Shown: piece after piece, positions 17,375-24,219 of the stretch
How positions within the stretch are numbered: the first letter of the stretch is position 1
Layout of the letters: every line of letters begins with the position of its first letter
Assembly: GCA_965199945.1 (NCBI GenBank)
Contig: OZ241354.1
Span: forward strand, 1,116,001 to 1,180,000
DNA: 64,000 nucleotides
Origin: VXYL01 sp965199945
GTDB lineage: Bacteria > Pseudomonadota > Gammaproteobacteria > Pseudomonadales > Azotimanducaceae
Reading direction: 5' to 3'
Made by a program: the position numbers and the translations under genes
The notes under the pieces: model-generated
What the model saw: only the letters and a program-made list of their open reading frames with translations
The model's database searches: none
What the model was told of the DNA's origin: nothing

Positions 17375-18484
17375 ATGAACAACGCACCGCCACCGCCGCC
17401 CAGCGACCCCATCTACAAGCGCCTCTACGCCTTCGCCCGCATGGTCGAAGACCTGCTGCGCAGCCTCTTCGGCGCCGATCTCGACGCGGACTACCGCACC
17501 CTCGAGAAGCTCCCCGCCGAATACGTCGGCGAAGCTCTCCAGCAAAGGCGCGGCGACACCGCGTGGCGGCTGCGCGCACGCGGCGCCGGCGACGGCTGGC
17601 TGCACGTGCTGGTGATGCTTGAGTTCCAGAGCACAACCGACGCGGCCATGGCGCTGCGGGTGATGGAGTACACGACGCTGCTCTACGGCGAACTGCTGCG
17701 CCACGGCAGGGCCAGGCCCGGCGCGCTGCCGCCCGTGCTGCCGGTGGTGCTGTACAACGGCGACGCGCCGTGGAAGCCGACGACCGAGATGCGCGACCTG
17801 ATCGCCAGGCCGTCGCCGCTGCTGGCGCCGTACCAGCCGTCGCAGCGCCACTTCGTGCTTGACCAGCGCCGTGCGCAGGCGGAAGATTTCAAGCTGCACG
17901 AGCTGACGTGGACGGTGGCGCAGCTGGAGCAGAGCAGTACCGCGGCGGACTTGGCGCGGATAGGACGACGACTGACGAGGCTCCTGGCCGGCGCTGGCCA
18001 AGAGGAGCTGAGGCGCACGTTCGCGCACTGGCTCTGGGGGCTGAGGCGGTCGCTGGTCGGCAGCGGCCCGGCACCGATGCCGCCCGAAGACGTGAACTTG
18101 GAGGACGTGGCGATGAGTTTGGAAGAACGCGTGGCGCAGTGGCGGAAGCCGTACATCGAGCAAGGCATCCAAGAGGGCCGCGAGCAGGGCATCAGCCTGG
18201 GCCGCGAGCAGGGCATCAGCCTGGGCCGCGAACAGGGGATCAGCCTGGGCCGCGAAGAAGGCATCAGCCTGGGCCGCGAAGAAGGCATCAGCCTGGGCAT
18301 GGAGCATGAGCGGGAGCTGCTGCGCCGCATTGCGGCGACGCGGTTCGATTCGGCCACGGCGGATCGTCTGGCGGTGGCCATTGGGACGGAGGCGGATCCG
18401 CAGCGCTTGATGGAAGTGGGCGAGGCGATTGCGCGCTGCGCGACGGGCGGCGAACTGCTGCGGGAAATCGGCAGCCGTCGCTGA
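17375..18484 (+). CDS. Rpn-family recombination-promoting nuclease (RpnL-like)
   Basis: A 369-residue member of the Rpn/transposase_31-type group of PD-(D/E)XK proteins. The start ATG 17375 opens MNNAPPPPPSDPIYKRLYAF. The nuclease core is DTAWRLRARG, then VLVMLEFQSTTDAAMALRVMEY (E-x-Q in place of E-x-K, as in the family), then LPVVLYNGDAPW. Residues ~250-310 form a charged helix with five copies of the octapeptide GREQGISL or GREEGISL. Family members cut DNA and have been linked to recombination and, with an internal short product, to phage defence. Immediately before the repeats there is an internal start with its own ribosome-binding site (see 18113-18484). It runs head-to-tail against a truncated HepT gene. 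Confidence 0.85.
   Translation: MNNAPPPPPSDPIYKRLYAFARMVEDLLRSLFGADLDADYRTLEKLPAEYVGEALQQRRGDTAWRLRARGAGDGWLHVLVMLEFQSTTDAAMALRVMEYTTLLYGELLRHGRARPGALPPVLPVVLYNGDAPWKPTTEMRDLIARPSPLLAPYQPSQRHFVLDQRRAQAEDFKLHELTWTVAQLEQSSTAADLARIGRRLTRLLAGAGQEELRRTFAHWLWGLRRSLVGSGPAPMPPEDVNLEDVAMSLEERVAQWRKPYIEQGIQEGREQGISLGREQGISLGREQGISLGREEGISLGREEGISLGMEHERELLRRIAATRFDSATADRLAVAIGTEADPQRLMEVGEAIARCATGGELLREIGSRR
18113..18484 (+). CDS. Possible internal short product of the Rpn gene (RpnS-like antitoxin)
   Basis: An in-frame ATG at 18113 is preceded by GGAGG at 18100-18104 with an eight-base spacer, an almost ideal ribosome-binding site inside the coding region. Translation would give 123 residues beginning MSLEERVAQW and containing the octapeptide repeats and the C-terminal helices, without the nuclease core. 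Published work on E. coli Rpn proteins describes exactly such an internal short protein that neutralises the full-length toxin. Here the product is predicted only. The same layout occurs in the second Rpn gene (49565-49912), which supports it. Confidence 0.5.
   Translation: MSLEERVAQWRKPYIEQGIQEGREQGISLGREQGISLGREQGISLGREEGISLGREEGISLGMEHERELLRRIAATRFDSATADRLAVAIGTEADPQRLMEVGEAIARCATGGELLREIGSRR
18175..18294 (+). repeat. Five tandem 24-bp coding repeats in the Rpn gene
   Basis: Five 24-bp units starting at 18175, 18199, 18223, 18247 and 18271, each coding G-R-E-(Q/E)-G-I-S-L, plus a partial sixth. Units 1-3 use glutamine and units 4-5 glutamate at the fourth residue. Near identity at the DNA level implies recent copy-number change; any change keeps the reading frame. 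Confidence 0.92.
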
Positions 18485-18588
18485 TTCGCCGCGTGGCGCT
18501 GGCCTGTCGTCCAAGCCTCGTCGCTCACGCCGCACTCCGGTAGGGTTCCCCGCCCCATCTCCCTGCTTGCATGTCCGCTTGCGGAATG

Positions 18589-18750
18589 CATGTTGTCCCC
18601 CACGGCCAACAGTTCGGCGCACGTCGCAGGGACGTTCCGCCAATCCCCGGACACGAACTCCTCGTAGCCCATTTCGCGGAACCGCATCAGTGTGTCGATT
18701 GATTCGAGCAGACGCTCCCTGCGGAACTGGAACGGGTCGCGGCGCGGCAT
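18589..18750 (-). pseudogene. Truncated HepT-like (DUF86) toxin gene
   Basis: Directly after the MNT stop, with no gap, ATG 18750 opens MPRRDPFQFRRERLLESID and continues with a HepT-like helix (RFREMGYEEFVSGDWRNV, then AELLAVGDNM). The similarity ends after about 54 codons. The conserved C-terminal part with the RX4-6H RNase motif is absent, and the frame runs on antisense into the neighbouring Rpn gene. HepT normally has about 110-120 residues. It is therefore a broken toxin left beside its MNT partner, probably by the rearrangement that brought the Rpn gene here. No intact continuation is visible in the other two frames. Confidence 0.6.
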
Positions 18751-19095
18751 CTAGGCCACTTCGAGAAGATCGCAGCCCGCAACCTCGGACAACGGGTACG
18801 GGAGTGGCAGGTCGGCCACGTCGACCGTCCGCCCGAGATGCCGTTCCGCGATCTCGCGCACGTCGACGAGGATCATCCAGTCGCCGGGGTCCACGGTCGC
18901 AACCGCGATGTCGATGTCGCTTCCCGGGCCGTCTTCGCCACGGGCCACGCTGCCGAACAGGGCGATGCGGGTGACGCCGAGCAGCGCCAGTTCGCCCGAC
19001 AGGTCGCGCAGCATGGACACGACAGCGTCTTTGGCTGGCGACGGCACGGGTTGGCGTGGGACGGGCACGTGTGGCGCGAGTTGCGGTCGAGACAT
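18751..19095 (-). CDS. MNT-family minimal nucleotidyltransferase (antitoxin)
   Basis: A 114-residue MNT-type nucleotidyltransferase. The signature IALFGSVARGEDGPGSDIDIAV gives the G-S-x10-D-x-D active site. In HepT/MNT pairs this enzyme AMPylates the HepT toxin to silence it. ATG 19095 (MSRPQLAPHV) was chosen for the Shine-Dalgarno aaaggagcg just upstream; longer in-frame starts lack one. Its stop abuts the start of the truncated HepT remnant, so the pair was once a normal operon. The antitoxin itself looks intact. It is divergent from the PhyH gene at 19224. Confidence 0.85.
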   Translation of the reverse strand: MSRPQLAPHVPVPRQPVPSPAKDAVVSMLRDLSGELALLGVTRIALFGSVARGEDGPGSDIDIAVATVDPGDWMILVDVREIAERHLGRTVDVADLPLPYPLSEVAGCDLLEVA

Positions 19096-19223
19096 GGCTG
19101 ACGCTCCTTTGGATGTCATCATACGCCCCTCGAAGGGTGCGAAAGCGCATGCCAAGGCGTTGGGCACTTGATCCCAGGTGCGGCGATATACTCAGCGGCG
19201 ATCCAAGAGACGGGAGAGGGCGA

Positions 19224-20423
19224 GTGTCGGCGGAAGAATACAACCCCCGCGTTGTGGCGGTGTCCAAGCCGAAGCGCCACTACAACTATCTTCATGCGCC
19301 GAACGGCGATTGGCTGGGTACGGCGGATGGCGCCGCGTTGCACGTGCAGGGCCATGTGGACGACGCGGCGATCTGGGAGGCGAACGGCGCTGGCTTCAAG
19401 CACGTTGCCACCGGAATGCGCCTCGACGCGGACGAGACGGCGGTCGATGCCGCCACCCGCCTGCGCGTTGGCGGCGTGCGCCTCGATGCGGATGGCTCGC
19501 CGGGCGAGGGCGCGGACTTCACGGTCGGACACGGCCCCGAGAAGCTGCCGTCCGCCTACTTGCGCGAACTCAACGAGCAGGGCTGGGTGTCGCTCACCTG
19601 CGTGCTCTCGCCGGCGGTAGTGGACGGCTTGCAGCAGGTGGGCTGCGTCGATGCCTACGAGGGCCGGGAGCGGTTGCGGGAAGCGCCGCTGGCGCAGCAT
19701 CCCGCGGTGGCGAAGGTCACCGCCGAGCCGATCTCGCTGTGGCTGACCCGCGAATACATGTGTACGCCGGACATCCGCCTCGGCCACTCGCCCGGCATTT
19801 CAGCGCTCTCCCGCGACGACGGCCAGCGCGAAGTGCAGGGCTGGCACACGGACTTCCCCTATCTGTGGGGCACCGGAGACCGCATTCCCGTGCCCTCCGG
19901 CGACTTGGTGCTGGGGATGCAGCGCAACGTCTGCGTTTCGGACTTCCGCAAGGACAACGGCGCCACGCTGTTCAAGCTCGGCAGCCACGCCTCGAACGCG
20001 CCGCCGCCGAAGGCGTGGGGCATTTCCACCCAAACCTACCGCAAGGGCTACCGCGCCAAGCACGGCTTGCCCTACGGCGGCCCGGATGCGGACGTGATCG
20101 AGGCGCCGGCCGGCACCATCGTGCTCTACGACGCCCGCACCTGGCACCGCGCCGGCATCAACAGCACGGATCGCCTGCGCGGCGCGATGATCCAGGCGAT
20201 GGTGCCCGGCTTCATCATCCCCTTCATGGACACCAGCGCCACCCTCAAGGCATTCCACAAAAGCGACGCCTACGATCAGGTCACCGAGCGCGAACGCAAG
20301 GAACTCGACAAGCTGATGATCCACAAGATCATGGGGCCGGCCGGCATGTTCGCCATTACGATCGACGAGGAACTGACGGAGCGAGCGCGCGAGCAGCGAG
20401 GCGTGGCGGCTTCGGTTTATTGA
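19224..20423 (+). CDS. Phytanoyl-CoA dioxygenase family protein with extra N-terminal domain
   Basis: A 399-residue protein starting at GTG 19224, chosen for the upstream gggagagg and because the preceding frame overlaps the divergent MNT start region. Residues 1-~105 form an extra N-terminal part not normal in PhyH proteins. Residues ~108-399 are the dioxygenase: WHTDFPY gives H208 and D210, the distal histidine is H308 in TWHRAGIN, and the arginine is in TDRLRGAM. Non-haem iron and 2-oxoglutarate use follows from the family. A possible -10 element TATACT lies at 19187-19192. It ends 34 bp before a convergent DUF433 gene. Substrate unknown. Confidence 0.88.
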   Translation: MSAEEYNPRVVAVSKPKRHYNYLHAPNGDWLGTADGAALHVQGHVDDAAIWEANGAGFKHVATGMRLDADETAVDAATRLRVGGVRLDADGSPGEGADFTVGHGPEKLPSAYLRELNEQGWVSLTCVLSPAVVDGLQQVGCVDAYEGRERLREAPLAQHPAVAKVTAEPISLWLTREYMCTPDIRLGHSPGISALSRDDGQREVQGWHTDFPYLWGTGDRIPVPSGDLVLGMQRNVCVSDFRKDNGATLFKLGSHASNAPPPKAWGISTQTYRKGYRAKHGLPYGGPDADVIEAPAGTIVLYDARTWHRAGINSTDRLRGAMIQAMVPGFIIPFMDTSATLKAFHKSDAYDQVTERERKELDKLMIHKIMGPAGMFAITIDEELTERAREQRGVAASVY

Positions 20424-20457
20424 TTGGTGAAGACCGCGCCCAAGCGGCCAAGGCGAA

Positions 20458-20676
20458 TCAAGTAGACGTGGTCGTCTTCATCGGTGTTCGCTTGGCCTGA
20501 TTCAGCACCGCAACTGCCTGGCGCCGCGAGACCGTCGGGAAGCTGTCGAGGAAGTCGTCGAGCCGATCTCCAGCTTCCAAGTGTTCCATCAGAATGCGCA
20601 CCGGCACCCTGGTTCCGGCGAACACCGGCGTTCCGCCGAGCGTCTCCGCATCGCTGTCGATGAGGTCGTCTGCCAT
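20458..20676 (-). CDS. DUF433-family antitoxin-like protein
   Basis: A 72-residue protein. ETLGGTPVFAGTRVPVRILMEHLEAG is the hallmark of DUF433, a homeodomain-like DNA-binding fold found in VapB45-type antitoxins. DFLDSFPTVSRRQAVAVLNQA completes it. Such proteins repress their own operon and bind a PIN-type toxin (often DUF5615) encoded immediately downstream. Here the downstream gene is the convergent PhyH gene, so the toxin is absent and this is an orphan antitoxin. It follows the secreted repeat protein by 22 bp and may be cotranscribed with it. Confidence 0.85.
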   Translation of the reverse strand: MADDLIDSDAETLGGTPVFAGTRVPVRILMEHLEAGDRLDDFLDSFPTVSRRQAVAVLNQAKRTPMKTTTST

Positions 20677-20698
20677 CCGTGCCTCCGGTTTGCGGTGT

Positions 20699-21625
20699 TT
20701 AGCTTTCCCCCGCCAGCTTCGTTTCCAGCGTGGCCAGTTCGTCCTGCAACATGCCGGCCATGCGGAAGACGTGGGACGGGAAGATGTGCCGTGGGCGTTC
20801 CACCGGCGGCAGGTCGACGTCCTTGGCATCGAGCGACAAGGTGAGATGGGCCAGCTCGGAGAGCAGGGTGGTGGCGAGGTGGTAGACGTCCGAAGGCGCG
20901 ATGTCGCGGCGGCGCAGTTCCTTGCGCAGGTTCAATTGCAGCACTTCGATGCCTTGGCGGGCGCCGATTGCTTGCGCGAGCGCCAGGCACTCGAGCACCC
21001 GACGGTAGACGTCCCCAGGAACCTTGCCGCCCTCGAACGGCGGCAATACGCCGTAGATGGGCGTCGCTTCGTCGTGCGTCAAGGCGCCGGCGACGTAGGC
21101 CGCCGCAAGCGCCAGCAGGTCGTACACGTCGGCCGGCAGAATCGGCTGATCCAGCATCAGGTTCAGCTGGCGGCTGGCCTGCACCACTTCGCGCAGCACG
21201 TCGCGCGGTTGCTGGGTTGCCGAGAACGGCGGCAGGTCGCTGCTGTAGACGATGCCGAGCTCCCCGCGCACCAGATTCAGCTGCTCGTAGGAGCTGCGCA
21301 CGAACGCGAGGACGTTGGCCGGAACGATCTCCCCGGTCGGCACCGGCGGCAGCGGCACGGTCTCCACGTCCAGCTGCGCCGCCAGCCGGGCAGCCTTGCG
21401 GTGCAAAGCCTGGACTTGGTACAGCACATGCCGCGGCTCGGCGTCGTCGACGATCCAAGGCGGCGCCTCCAACACCGGCTTGCCCATGACGTCGCGGATC
21501 AGCTCCAAGTCCGCCGCCACTTGGCTGACCGCCTGAAAGACGTGGGCTGGCGTGACTTCCTCCTCGGCAGCGCTCGCGCTGACGCCGAGTGCGCAGAACA
21601 CGAAAACCGCGACGGCATTCTTCAT
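20699..21625 (-). CDS. Exported protein with eight helical repeats, unknown function
   Basis: A 308-residue protein with a signal peptide (MKNAVAVFVFCALGVSASAA). I do not recognise the family. The mature part is made of about eight repeats of 30-40 residues, each opening with a small residue, then D/H/N-V-(Y/F/L), then a helix rich in A, L and Q: examples are AHVFQAVSQVAADLELI, ANVLAFVRSSYEQLNLV, ADVYDLLALAAAYVAGAL and SDVYHLATTLLSELAHL. Proline-rich linkers (PLPPVPTGEI, DLPPVERP) join them. This suggests an all-helical periplasmic scaffold. ATG 21625 was chosen as it starts the signal peptide directly. Confidence 0.75.
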   Translation of the reverse strand: MKNAVAVFVFCALGVSASAAEEEVTPAHVFQAVSQVAADLELIRDVMGKPVLEAPPWIVDDAEPRHVLYQVQALHRKAARLAAQLDVETVPLPPVPTGEIVPANVLAFVRSSYEQLNLVRGELGIVYSSDLPPFSATQQPRDVLREVVQASRQLNLMLDQPILPADVYDLLALAAAYVAGALTHDEATPIYGVLPPFEGGKVPGDVYRRVLECLALAQAIGARQGIEVLQLNLRKELRRRDIAPSDVYHLATTLLSELAHLTLSLDAKDVDLPPVERPRHIFPSHVFRMAGMLQDELATLETKLAGES

Positions 21626-21855
21626 CGCTCTTCCCTCCAACGGACTCCCTCGGCTCTCGAAGCGCCTTTCGCAAGGACGGCGTGGCGGCCTGCCAAGGCC
21701 GAGCGTGGTCTTTCGAGCATAGCACCGCGCTGGGCGAGCCGATGGCGTGGGCGATCGGGCGACCGGGTCGTGCTTTTGGGGCGCAGTTCGGCCACACGGC
21801 CAACGCGATGGGGTAGTCTTCGCGTCGAGTTCGATGGTGGCGATCTGGAGCGAAA

Positions 21856-22902
21856 GTGGCGCGCGCGCTTCACTCTCCGGCGATCAGTCTGTTTGCCGGC
21901 GCCGGCGGCATGGACATCGGCGTGGAAGAGGCCGGCTTCAAGACCGTCTGCGCCATCGAGAGCGACCCGCACTGCGCCGCCACGCTGCGCCGCAACGGCC
22001 CGCGCAAAGCCGTCTGGCAAGCGGACGTGCGCGTGATCGACCCGCAGCGGCTCTTGGATGTGCTGCAGTTGCGGCCTGGCGAAGTCGGCCTGCTGCATGG
22101 CGGCCCGCCGTGCCAGCCGTTCAGCCAGATCGGCAAGCGTGGCGGCATGGACGATCCACGCGGCGCGTTGATTTTCGAAGTGCTGCGCTTTGCCCGTGTT
22201 CTTCGTCCCTTGGCAGTGCTCGTCGAGCAGGTGCCCAATTTCCTGCGCACGCGAACGCCCGCCGGCCGACACCTGTTGGAAGAACTACGCGACGAGTTCC
22301 ACACGCTTGGCTACGACATGCACGTGGACGTGGTGGACGCGCAAGCCCACGGCGTGGCGCAACGGCGGCGGCGTGCGTTGTTCGTCTGCGTGCCGGCCGG
22401 TGCGCCGTTCGCCTTCGGGCCGCCGAACGGCAAGACGAAGACGGTGGGCGCGGCGCTGCGCGGTCTGCCAGTGCCGTCCGCGCCAGACGAAGCGCCGCCG
22501 GTGGCCAACCACATCGACGTGACCCCAGCCCGCGACCGCGAGCGCATCGCCTACGTTCCCGAAGGGCTGTGGCTGGCGAAAGCGCCCGATGTGCCGGCGG
22601 ACATCCTGCGCAACCTCACCCGGAAGGACACGACGAAGTACCGGCGCCTGCACCGCCAAGGCATCGCTCCCACGCTGCGATGCGGGGAAGCGCTCTACCA
22701 CCCGCTGGAAGACCGCTACATCACGCCCCGCGAAGCGGCGCGCTTGCAGGGCTTCCCGGACCGCCACGTGTTCGAGGGCCCCATTCGCCGCCGCACAGGC
22801 CGGGTGCGCGACTTGGACCAGCACCGCCAAGTGGCCAACGCAGTGCCGCCGCCCTTGGCCCGCGCCGCCGCCATGCAGGTGCGCCAAGCACTGTGTCTGT
22901 AG
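21856..22902 (+). CDS. Solitary DNA (cytosine-5) methyltransferase
   Basis: A 348-residue C5-cytosine methyltransferase starting at GTG 21856. Motif I is SLFAGAGGMD (11-20), motif IV is GGPPCQPFS with catalytic C86, motif VIII is QRRRR (169-173), and the C-terminal motifs IX/X are RLQGFPDRH and QVANAVPPPLA. Motif VI reads EQV (124-126) rather than the usual ENV; the asparagine-to-glutamine change is unusual. The enzyme transfers a methyl group from S-adenosylmethionine to cytosine in a specific site that cannot be read here. No restriction endonuclease or Vsr gene is adjacent, so it may be an orphan epigenetic regulator or half of a lost system. The DUF4143 ATPase starts 145 bp downstream. 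Confidence 0.93.
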   Translation: MARALHSPAISLFAGAGGMDIGVEEAGFKTVCAIESDPHCAATLRRNGPRKAVWQADVRVIDPQRLLDVLQLRPGEVGLLHGGPPCQPFSQIGKRGGMDDPRGALIFEVLRFARVLRPLAVLVEQVPNFLRTRTPAGRHLLEELRDEFHTLGYDMHVDVVDAQAHGVAQRRRRALFVCVPAGAPFAFGPPNGKTKTVGAALRGLPVPSAPDEAPPVANHIDVTPARDRERIAYVPEGLWLAKAPDVPADILRNLTRKDTTKYRRLHRQGIAPTLRCGEALYHPLEDRYITPREAARLQGFPDRHVFEGPIRRRTGRVRDLDQHRQVANAVPPPLARAAAMQVRQALCL

Positions 22903-23010
22903 TCGAAGAACTCTACGGGCAGCCCCTTCGCGCCGACTGACCAGATCTCCGGCGTATCTTGCCGAAGCAGGCCCGAAAGGCCCTCGTCGCGGCGACCAAA
23001 CGTAAATCGT

Positions 23011-23040
23011 ACTTTCCATTTAGCGCCCCAAATGTAAAAT
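23011..23040. promoter_or_regulatory. Inverted repeat upstream of DUF4143 ATPase
   Basis: ACTTTCCATTT (23011-23021) and AAATGTAAAAT (23030-23040) are 11-base inverted arms with two mismatches around an 8-base spacer AGCGCCCC. They lie in an AT-rich island 7 bp before the ATPase start codon at 23048. The position, over the likely promoter and ribosome-binding region, fits an operator or an autoregulatory site (inference). Confidence 0.5.
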
Positions 23041-23047
23041 AGGCTTC

Positions 23048-24184
23048 ATGATCGAGCGTGCGTCATGGCTGCAGCGCATCCGCGAGGCGTGGGCGTGGCG
23101 GCCGTTGGTTTGGCTGTCCGGGGTTCGGCGGGTCGGCAAGACGACGCTGGCGAAGATGCTGGGCGATGCGACGTACCTGAACTGCGACCTGCCCTCGGCG
23201 CAGCGGGCGTTGGCCGATCCCGAGCTGTTCTACGAGGGCTTGTCGGCCGGGGCCACGGTGATCTTCGACGAAGTGCATCGGCTGGCAGATCCAAGCGCGG
23301 TGCTGAAGATCGCGGCGGACGAGTACCAGAGCCTCCGGGTGCTTGCCACCGGTTCCTCCACGCTCGCCGCCACGCGCAAGTTTCGGGATTCGTTGACCGG
23401 GCGGAAGGCGACGGTGCATCTGTGCCCCGTGCCGTGGCACGAGTGCGCGGCCTTCGGCGTGGGCGGCTTGGACCGCCGCTTGCTCCACGGCGGCTTGCCG
23501 GAGCCGCTGCTGGCGGCGGAAAAAGACCCGGCCTTCTTCGCGGAATGGCTGGACAGCTTCTACGCCCGCGACATCCTCGAGCTGTTCGGCGTGCGCAATC
23601 GCGAGGGCTTTCTGACGCTGTTCCGGCTGCTGCTGCGACGCAGTGGCGGCCAGCTGGACATCGGGGCTCTTGCTTCCCTTGCCGAGGTGAGCCGACCGAC
23701 CGCGAAGGCGCATGTCGAGGCGCTGCGGGTCGCCGGCGCCGTCCATCTGCTGCGCCCGTTCCACGGCCCCGGAAGCAAGCAGGAGATCGTCAGCCGCCCC
23801 AAGTGCTACGCCTTCGACACGGGCTTCGTCACTCACGAGCGGGGGTGGGAGACCATCCGCGACGACGACCGCGGCCTGCTCTGGGAGCATCTGGTGCTGG
23901 ACGCTCTGCTGATGCGCTTCGCGGAACACGACGTGCTTTACTGGCAGGACAAGGCCCGCCGCGAGATCGATTTCGTGATTCGCCGCCCGGAAGGCCGCGT
24001 GGACCTTGTCGAGTGCAAGGTGAATCCAGACAAGCTGAATCCGGCACCGGTGGCGGCCTTCCGCAAGCGCTACCCCGACGGCGACAACTACGTGGCCACG
24101 CCCCTAGCCCGCGAGCCGTACCGGGTGCGGCGCGGCGGCATAGTGTTCACGGTGTGTTCGAGCGGGGATGTCGGGGGCACTTGA
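23048..24184 (+). CDS. P-loop ATPase with C-terminal DUF4143 nuclease-like domain
   Basis: A 378-residue protein of the AAA_14/DUF4143 family. Walker A is GVRRVGKTT (25-33) and Walker B is VIFDEVHR (D74/E75); arginine-sensor-like ATGSSTLAA follows. A winged-helix part (ASLAEVSRPTAKAHVEALRVAG) precedes the C-terminal domain, where REIDFV (D308) and LVECKVN (E322, K324) fit a PD-(D/E)XK-like core. Members are widespread and often present in several copies; their role is not settled, and defence or mobile-element ancestry has been proposed. The gene is monocistronic, with an inverted repeat just upstream, and is convergent with phoR. Confidence 0.9.
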   Translation: MIERASWLQRIREAWAWRPLVWLSGVRRVGKTTLAKMLGDATYLNCDLPSAQRALADPELFYEGLSAGATVIFDEVHRLADPSAVLKIAADEYQSLRVLATGSSTLAATRKFRDSLTGRKATVHLCPVPWHECAAFGVGGLDRRLLHGGLPEPLLAAEKDPAFFAEWLDSFYARDILELFGVRNREGFLTLFRLLLRRSGGQLDIGALASLAEVSRPTAKAHVEALRVAGAVHLLRPFHGPGSKQEIVSRPKCYAFDTGFVTHERGWETIRDDDRGLLWEHLVLDALLMRFAEHDVLYWQDKARREIDFVIRRPEGRVDLVECKVNPDKLNPAPVAAFRKRYPDGDNYVATPLAREPYRVRRGGIVFTVCSSGDVGGT

Positions 24185-24219
24185 CGCCCACGAAAGGCGC
24201 ACGGCGCATTCGACGCGCG

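Noticed and set aside
17375..18484. Active transposon around the Rpn gene.
   Set aside because: No terminal inverted repeats or target-site duplications found at either Rpn gene; 'transposase_31' is a family name, and the proteins are nucleases rather than proven transposases.
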